From: Pseudomonadota bacterium
GTDB lineage: Bacteria > Pseudomonadota > Alphaproteobacteria > Parvibaculales > Parvibaculaceae
Assembly (NCBI GenBank): GCA_021780275.1
Contig: JAJXZC010000590.1
Location: forward strand, 1 to 9,784
DNA length: 9,784 bases
Direction of reading: 5' to 3'
Part shown: one piece after another, positions 6,134 through 9,784 of the stretch
Position numbering within the stretch: position 1 is the first letter of the stretch
How the letters are laid out: every line of letters begins with the position of its first letter
Program-made: the position numbers and the translations under genes
Notes under the pieces: model-generated
Told to the model about the DNA's origin: nothing
Database searches by the model: none
Seen by the model: only the letters and a program-made list of their open reading frames with translations

Positions 6134-6661
6134 TCACCCGTTCGCGATGTCGCCGCGGACGAGATCGAGCTCCAGGACTTTTGTATGACCTGCGAGGTGA
6201 CCGATGTGCTCCGTACCTGGCAGCTCCTCCTTGACGTTGTGGCGGGCGAGCTCGAACTCGGGCGCGACCGCAGGGTCGATGCCGAACTCCTTCACGGCGA
6301 CAGCCCAAGTGAGGACTTCCTCGACCGTGGCGTGGCGCTCGAATTCGCGGGATGCTTCCTTCACGCCATAAAAAACCATGACATTGACGAGGCTCTTGTG
6401 GTGGACATGGTGACGGCGGTGGTGCGGATAGTCGGGCGTGATCACCAACTCGAGCCCCAGCTCCTCGACTTCCCCCTCGCGGAAGATGGCGAGTTCCTCA
6501 ACCAGCAGACCTCGCTCGCTCGCGACGAACTCGACGATTCGCAAGAGGCTGGCGCCATGCTCCAGTTTGATCTCGCGCTCTTCGGTAAGGCCAGTCTTCA
6601 CGAGGAGCGCGACTTCCTCGGCTTGCTCGAGCGCAGCCTCTTCGCTTCCCATATCACTCAT
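6134..6661 (-). CDS. bilA: Tandem ubiquitin-like protein (BilA/ISG15-like)
   Basis: The product has 175 residues. ATG 6661 is chosen because GGAG lies seven bases upstream on this strand; the frame is open to an ATG at 6760, but that start would fall inside the operator palindrome. Two beta-grasp-like units can be read. Unit 1 is about 18-78, with REIKLEHGASLLRIVEFVASE and ending ELGLELVITPDY. Unit 2 is about 91-170, with VNVMVFYGVKEASREFERHA, the helix VEEVLTWAVAVKEFGI, and the last strand TKVLELDLVRGD. A histidine-rich joint, HHRRHHVHH (80-88), links them. The chain ends ANG, a single C-terminal glycine that could be the conjugation site. Two fused ubiquitin-like units recall ISG15 and the BilA proteins of bacterial defence systems. 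It is the first gene of a four-gene operon with E2-, JAB- and E1-like genes. Domain boundaries are by eye. Confidence 0.8.
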   Translation of the reverse strand: MSDMGSEEAALEQAEEVALLVKTGLTEEREIKLEHGASLLRIVEFVASERGLLVEELAIFREGEVEELGLELVITPDYPHHRRHHVHHKSLVNVMVFYGVKEASREFERHATVEEVLTWAVAVKEFGIDPAVAPEFELARHNVKEELPGTEHIGHLAGHTKVLELDLVRGDIANG

Positions 6662-6691
6662 TTCGCTGCTCCGTAGTAGCAGATTAAGGCC

Positions 6692-6712
6692 GGGGCGATG
6701 CGGGATCGCCCC
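6692..6712 (-). promoter_or_regulatory. Perfect hairpin in the 5' leader of the ubiquitin-like operon
   Basis: GGGGCGAT (6692-6699) and ATCGCCCC (6705-6712) are exact inverted repeats around a five-base loop. On the minus strand this stem would lie within the first bases of the predicted transcript, about 30 bases upstream of the ATG at 6661. No T-run follows, so it is not an intrinsic terminator. It could stabilise the mRNA, act as an attenuating element, or be a second protein-binding site. The inverted repeat is certain; the role is inference. Confidence 0.5.
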
Positions 6713-6724
6713 AGGGTTGAGACT

Positions 6725-6753
6725 AATATCGCCGAGATTCGATTTGTCGTCAA
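6725..6753 (-). promoter_or_regulatory. Predicted promoter of the ubiquitin-like operon
   Basis: On the minus strand, TTGACG (plus-strand bases 6748-6753) makes a five-of-six match to the -35 consensus. It is followed after exactly 17 bases by GATATT (6725-6730), a four-of-six match to the -10. Transcription would begin near 6718, leaving a leader of about 57 bases before ATG 6661. The -35 overlaps the left arm of the palindrome at 6752-6777, so a protein bound there would block polymerase. Confidence 0.5.
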
Positions 6754-6777
6754 TACACACGTTATGATGTGTGTATT
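6752..6777. promoter_or_regulatory. Palindromic operator between the divergent operons
   Basis: AATACACAC (6752-6760) and GTGTGTATT (6769-6777) are exact inverted repeats around the eight-base spacer GTTATGAT. The spacer contains TATGAT (6763-6768), a good -10 for the plus-strand XRE operon, although the -35 for it is poor. Further related half-sites follow: ACAAA/TTTGT (6778-6782/6785-6789) and TTTGTGTGTGATG (6785-6797), echoing the GTGTGT arm. XRE repressors usually bind such palindromes next to their own gene. The site also overlaps the -35 of the ubiquitin-like operon, so one repressor could control both directions. The symmetry is seen directly; the binding protein is inferred. Confidence 0.7.
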
Positions 6778-6826
6778 ACAAACATTTGTGTGTGATGTTG
6801 ACATGGTGCGAGGTTCAGAGCAAACA

Positions 6827-7180
6827 ATGCGCATGATCAAGAATCCGATCAACGTCGCCTTCGGAAAGGCGGTGGCCCAACGTCGCGAAGAGCTCGAACT
6901 AACCCAGTCCGGCCTCGCCGGCCTCGTCGGGATGTCCCGCGCATCCATCGCGAACATCGAAAAGGGCAGGCAGAACGTGCTGCTGCACCATCTCTATGAT
7001 CTCGCTGCGGCGCTTGAGATGTCGAAGGTTGGAGACCTCTTACCGGCCAGACCGAAAGCCACGCTGGGGGCGCTGCAGGTGAGTGTCACCGATGGCGTCG
7101 TCTCGCCGCGCGACGTGGCGCAGGTTACTGACCTTGTGGCAAGCGTTCTGGCCACGCAAAGCGCAAAGGTCCGGCGGTGA
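6827..7180 (+). CDS. XRE-family HTH repressor paired with an ImmA/IrrE-type protease
   Basis: The product has 117 residues from ATG 6827. ATG 6833 and ATG 6803 are in-frame alternatives and none has a strong ribosome binding site. The helix-turn-helix domain is at about 12-70: FGKAVAQRREELELTQSGLAGLVGMSRASIANIEKGRQN, with recognition-helix residues around 38-46. The C-terminal 45 residues (LGALQVSVTDGVVSPRDVAQVTDLVASVL) may form the part recognised by the protease or a dimerisation surface. The stop overlaps the start of the next gene (GTGA). XRE plus ImmA/IrrE pairs act as a repressor and its inactivating protease, as in ImmR/ImmA of ICEBs1. The palindrome 50 bases upstream is the likely operator, which would give autoregulation and control of the divergent ubiquitin-like operon. 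Confidence 0.88.
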   Translation: MRMIKNPINVAFGKAVAQRREELELTQSGLAGLVGMSRASIANIEKGRQNVLLHHLYDLAAALEMSKVGDLLPARPKATLGALQVSVTDGVVSPRDVAQVTDLVASVLATQSAKVRR

Positions 7181-7704
7181 GACAGGCAGATGCCAGCGCC
7201 GCCCGTGCGGCGGCTTTGAAAATTTTGGCCGACTTCCCAGTGCGTGCGCCACCGGTCCCCGTGGATCGGATCATCAAGGCCCGCGGCATCATCTTGCAAT
7301 ACGCGCCGCTAGCAGAAGACTTGTCCGGGATGGCCTACATTAAAGACGGAGTTGGCATAATCGGCGTCAACGCCCTGCATCACCCCAATCGCCAGCGGTT
7401 TTCCGCCGCTCACGAACTCGCGCACCATGTCCTTCACGTGCCGGAGATTTCAGCTGCGGTGCACGTCGACAAGGGCTTTCGTGTCCTGCACCGTGATGTA
7501 CTTGCGGCCCAGGGCACCGATCCGCTGGAGATCGACGCTAACGCCTTCGCCTCAGAGCTGCTGATGCCGCGTCAATTCCTGCTGGAAGCGGTGGGGGATG
7601 CGGGACTCGACCTCGACGACGACGCTGCAATCGAGAGCCTGGCGAAGAAATTCAAAGTCAGCGTCGCGGCCATGCGAAACCGCCTCAGCGGCGGTTGGTT
7701 CTGA
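7177..7704 (+). CDS. ImmA/IrrE family metallo-endopeptidase
   Basis: The product has 175 residues from the GTG at 7177, which overlaps the XRE stop by four bases, so the two are translationally coupled. The zinc-protease signature is clear: AAHELAHHVLH with H79, E80 and H83. EIDANAFASELLMP (118-131) follows, where an acidic residue, probably E118, is the third metal ligand. Members of this family cleave or inactivate their cognate XRE repressor in response to DNA damage or phage signals and so switch on the genes that repressor controls. The C-terminus (ESLAKKFKVSVAAMRNRLSGGWF) has the short helical tail common in the family. All motif residues are present. The partner is predicted to be the preceding XRE protein. 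Confidence 0.92.
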   Translation: MRQADASAARAAALKILADFPVRAPPVPVDRIIKARGIILQYAPLAEDLSGMAYIKDGVGIIGVNALHHPNRQRFSAAHELAHHVLHVPEISAAVHVDKGFRVLHRDVLAAQGTDPLEIDANAFASELLMPRQFLLEAVGDAGLDLDDDAAIESLAKKFKVSVAAMRNRLSGGWF

Positions 7705-7715
7705 GGCTAGGGTCC

Positions 7716-9128
7716 ATGGGTTACGTCTTTTTCGACACTGAAACGACGGGCCTGGATCCGGCCTTTGACCAGATCGTCCACTTCGCGGCGATTCACACTG
7801 ACTACGATCTGAACGAGCTGGGCCGTTTCGAACTCCGCGCGCACCTCCAACCCCATATCGTGCCCCATCCAGGCGCATTGCGCGCTAACGGCATTCCCAT
7901 CGCTCGTCTCAACGATGGCGCATTGCCTTCGCACTACGCGATGATCAGCGAGATACGCGGGCGGCTCATCGCCTGGTCGCCGGCGATCTTCGTCGGTTTC
8001 AACTCCATCGGCTTCGACGAACACATGTTGCGTCAGGGCCTCTTCCAGTCGCTTTGGCCCGCCTATCTCACCAGCCAGCACCAGAACGGGCGCGCTGACG
8101 CCTATGGACTCGTTCAGGCCGCCTGCGCCCTCACGCCAGGCTGCCTAATTATCCCGCGAAAGCCGGACGGCCGCCCCAGCTTTAAGCTGGATCAACTCGC
8201 CCCCGCCAACGGCATCGCGCATGATGGCGCCCATGACGCGATGGCGGATACGCGAGCTACCGTAGCGCTTTGTCGATTGGTGAAGGGCCGGTCCGACGAT
8301 GCGTGGCAGCGGTTCGTTCGGTTCTCGAACAGAGCGACGGTGATCGAGTTCGTCGATAACGAAGACGGCTTCGTCCTGACAGAGTTCTTCGGTGGGGAGC
8401 CCGTTCATCGGGCGGTCGTCTGCATCGGCCGCAATCCCACCAACCCAAACGGTCGTTTTTGCCTTGATCTTTCCGTCGCGCCGGAAACTTGGCGCAACAT
8501 GTCGGACGCAGGCATCAGGGCCGAGATCGCGCGCAAAGGAACGCCTGTGCGGCGCATCCGCGTGAACGGTGCGCCGACACTGACCAGTCTTTACGAGGCG
8601 AGCGATGACATGCTGAAAGGGCTTGATCCCGCGATCGCAGAAGGCCGAGCTGCCGAATTCAAACAAGACCCCGCGCTCTGTGCAAGGATCGCCGCCCTCT
8701 ATTCAGCGTCGTGGGCCGACGTCCCGCCGTCGGCCCACGTAGAACGGCGACTCTATTCTGATGGCTTTCCCTCCGACGCCGATCAACAACGAATGTTCGA
8801 TTTTCACGAGGCGGCTGAGCGCGGCCGGCTGAAGATCGCCAGCGAATTCGAGGATCAACGCTTAAAAACCTTTGCTCAGCGCCTAGTCTATTACGAGCAT
8901 CGCGCCCTGCTCGACTCGGACGTTCGGCACGCGGCCGATGTAGGCCTCGCACGGCGCCTCATGGAGGCGAGCGGGGGGCCGCTGACTCTCCCCCAGGCGC
9001 TGGCCGAGACCGAAATACTGTTGGCCGATGCTATTGGTGATCCGATGGGCCTTTTGGCTGATTATCGGAAATATCTTGTGACGCGCATCGCCCGGATTGC
9101 AAAATTTCATGACGAAGTAATCGCATAA
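7716..9128 (+). CDS. sbcB: Exonuclease I (SbcB-like) 3'-5' DEDDh exonuclease
   Basis: The product has 470 residues, almost the same as E. coli exonuclease I (475). I chose ATG 7716 (MGYVFFDTET), since a GAGG lies nine bases upstream and the chain then starts directly at the first catalytic strand. The DEDDh residues are all present: D7 and E9 in FFDTETTG, D101 in GFNSIGFDEHMLR, H173 and D178 in HDGAHDAMADTRAT. Their spacing closely follows the E. coli enzyme. FVGFNSIGFDE and SFKLDQLAPANGIAHDGAHDAMAD are characteristic of ExoI rather than of DnaQ-type nucleases. The rest should form the SH3-like and helical regions that complete the DNA-binding ring. It would degrade single-stranded DNA from 3' ends. 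It sits 11 bases after the protease gene and so belongs to the XRE-ImmA operon, an unusual place for a repair nuclease. Confidence 0.9.
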   Translation: MGYVFFDTETTGLDPAFDQIVHFAAIHTDYDLNELGRFELRAHLQPHIVPHPGALRANGIPIARLNDGALPSHYAMISEIRGRLIAWSPAIFVGFNSIGFDEHMLRQGLFQSLWPAYLTSQHQNGRADAYGLVQAACALTPGCLIIPRKPDGRPSFKLDQLAPANGIAHDGAHDAMADTRATVALCRLVKGRSDDAWQRFVRFSNRATVIEFVDNEDGFVLTEFFGGEPVHRAVVCIGRNPTNPNGRFCLDLSVAPETWRNMSDAGIRAEIARKGTPVRRIRVNGAPTLTSLYEASDDMLKGLDPAIAEGRAAEFKQDPALCARIAALYSASWADVPPSAHVERRLYSDGFPSDADQQRMFDFHEAAERGRLKIASEFEDQRLKTFAQRLVYYEHRALLDSDVRHAADVGLARRLMEASGGPLTLPQALAETEILLADAIGDPMGLLADYRKYLVTRIARIAKFHDEVIA

Positions 9129-9156
9129 GAGCACTTGGTACTTGTTCAAACCGCCT

Positions 9157-9178
9157 CCTAGAGTCCCTTAGACTCTGG
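9157..9178. terminator. Hairpin between convergent genes, possible terminator
   Basis: AGAGTC (9160-9165) and GACTCT (9171-9176) pair around a five-base loop, about 30 bases after the exonuclease stop. One more C-G pair is possible outside a bulged T. No clear T-run follows on either strand, so termination is only suggested by position between convergent genes. On the minus strand it overlaps the stop of the TraG-like fragment. Confidence 0.3.
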
Positions 9179-9304
9179 CCGTTCGAAATAGTGGATTTTC
9201 CCTGCCTGCATCGGCGGATAGCCCTTCACGAACAGAAGCTCCATACAATCATTGAAGATTTTATAGGGTTCGCCGCGCTGTGTGGTCGGCGGAGTCGGGA
9301 GCAT
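9158..9304 (-). pseudogene. TraG/VirD4-like C-terminal remnant, 48 codons
   Basis: On the minus strand, ATG 9304 to TAG 9158 encodes 48 residues. The segment RGEPYKIFNDCMELLFVKG, followed by YPPMQAGKIHYFERPE, resembles the C-terminal tail of TraG/VirD4-type conjugative coupling proteins. In those, a G-E-x-M-x-L-P-x(n)-E-L-V-x-V-x-G-x-P-P-I-x-A-K-K-x-x-Y-Y-E pattern is usual. A TGA lies three codons upstream of the ATG in this frame and none of the ATPase domain is present, so this looks like a leftover tail. It overlaps the end of the XRE-type gene in another frame. It could instead be a small expressed gene coupled to that XRE gene. Resemblance is from memory of the family and moderate. Confidence 0.4.
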
Positions 9305-9572
9305 CGGCTTCTTTCAGCCGTTCTTTCAGTCTCTCAAAATGCGTGTTAGCGATGGAAGATGGCGTGAGTTGCTTCTCGAAGCCAGTTCTGTCTCGACACG
9401 CCTCCACTTGGTCTAGGGCGATGACGGCAAGTTCGACGATCCGTGGTAAGCGATCTAGTTTTTCCCACGCACCTAGAGTTTGCCGGGAAGTGATTCCTAG
9501 CTCTTCCATCAGGTCGGACTGCTTCCAGCCGATCGCTTTTCGCCAAGCTTTCAACTCAGCGCCGCTCATCAT
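9261..9572 (-). CDS. Small XRE-type HTH protein
   Basis: The product has 103 residues from ATG 9572, with a second ATG immediately after at 9569. An upstream GAG about seven bases away is a weak ribosome binding site. The helix-turn-helix region covers about 4-52: SGAELKAWRKAIGWKQSDLMEELGITSRQTLGAWEKLDRLPRIVELAV, a layout common in short XRE regulators of alphaproteobacterial elements. The tail (HFERLKERLKEADAPDSADHTARRTL) is charged and probably helical. It is convergent with the exonuclease operon and is not obviously part of the ubiquitin-like system. Its target is unknown; the region upstream (9573-9670) may hold its own promoter, but I see no clear boxes. The 3' end overlaps the TraG-like fragment in a different frame, which may mean a junction formed here. 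Confidence 0.75.
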   Translation of the reverse strand: MMSGAELKAWRKAIGWKQSDLMEELGITSRQTLGAWEKLDRLPRIVELAVIALDQVEACRDRTGFEKQLTPSSIANTHFERLKERLKEADAPDSADHTARRTL

Positions 9573-9668
9573 GGCATTTCTCGCAATCGATATCTGCGGT
9601 GGTCTCGACGCTCTCGTGACGCCCCCGGAAGCCCATGAAGCTAATCGAGGACACCCTATGCACTGCGG

Positions 9669-9758
9669 ATTCCGACGAAGCCGGACGCTTATTCCAATAG
9701 GAAGCCGGACACCTATTCCGATCTGAAGCCGGACAGCGTTCCGATTTGAAGCCGGACA
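9669..9758. repeat. Four 23-24-bp direct repeats (IS-end-like or iteron-like)
   Basis: GAAGCCGGAC occurs four times, at 9677-9686, 9701-9710, 9725-9734 and 9748-9757, spaced 24, 24 and 23 bases. Each copy is preceded by a variant of ATTCCGAT. Such arrays occur at the ends of IS21-type insertion sequences as multiple transposase-binding repeats. Read on the minus strand, the outermost copy begins TGTCCGGCTTC at 9758, which suits an IS terminus with the body towards lower coordinates. No transposase gene is there, so it would be a remnant. Iterons of a replication or partition protein are the other reading. The array is certain; its identity is not. Confidence 0.55.
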
Positions 9759-9784
9759 CCTGGAGTTTACCGCCGCAGGTCAGG

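Noticed and set aside
5894..6676. Long open frame on the plus strand (260 codons) opposite the ubiquitin-like and E2-like genes
   Set aside because: It is the antisense shadow of two GC-rich genes; no family resemblance, no ribosome binding site, and the minus-strand frames carry clear domain motifs.
6662..6760. N-terminal extension of the ubiquitin-like protein to an upstream ATG at 6760
   Set aside because: It would start inside the operator palindrome and upstream of the predicted promoter; ATG 6661 has a proper GGAG.
6798..6826. Perfect TTGACA at 6798-6803 as -35 of the XRE gene
   Set aside because: No acceptable -10 lies 16-18 bases downstream, and transcription would begin at or after the chosen start codon.
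9669..9758. CRISPR array reading of the four direct repeats
   Set aside because: The repeats are about 10 conserved bases with 13-14-base gaps that are themselves similar; a CRISPR array would have longer repeats and unrelated spacers of about 30 bases.

Overview
The window is about 9.8 kb of GC-rich DNA. The left-hand genes (C-terminus of a strawberry-notch-type helicase, a Toprim protein and a DUF2493/SLOG protein, in that order) form a set I know from accessory replicons and integrative elements of Alphaproteobacteria, especially Hyphomicrobiales. Codon use and the E2/E1/JAB families fit that origin. I cannot name a genus. A probable fragment of a TraG/VirD4 coupling protein and a cluster of IS-end-like or iteron-like repeats at the right edge also point to a conjugative or mobile element.

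Layout. (1) 1-3017, plus strand: element backbone. The strawberry-notch gene enters from outside the window and overlaps the Toprim gene. A 313-bp intergenic stretch with long inverted repeats follows, a good candidate for a structured RNA or leader, and then the DUF2493 gene. (2) 3018-3831: a leader with a strong hairpin, a 55-codon gene with a good ribosome binding site (3338-3505), and a stretch with no convincing intact gene. (3) 3832-6661, minus strand: a compact four-gene operon encoding a tandem ubiquitin-like protein, an E2-like protein, a JAB/JAMM metalloprotease and a ThiF/E1-type adenylating enzyme. Gene content and order match the bacterial ISG15-like (Bil) antiphage systems. The E2-like protein appears to lack the catalytic cysteine. 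(4) 6662-6826: a divergent control region with a perfect 9-bp inverted repeat, the predicted promoter of the ubiquitin-like operon overlapping it, and a perfect 8-bp hairpin in that operon's leader. (5) 6827-9128, plus strand: a three-gene operon of XRE repressor, ImmA/IrrE-type zinc protease and a full-length exonuclease I homologue. (6) 9129-9784: a hairpin, a 48-codon TraG-like C-terminal remnant overlapping a small XRE-type gene (both minus), and four 23-24-bp direct repeats.

How it may work together (inference). The ubiquitin-like cascade would be the defence module. The XRE repressor probably binds the palindrome between the two divergent operons and holds both down. The ImmA-like protease could relieve repression on infection or DNA damage. 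The exonuclease I homologue is either a nucleic-acid-degrading partner or a passenger. The whole block, 3832-9128, looks like a cargo island placed in the backbone of a mobile element.
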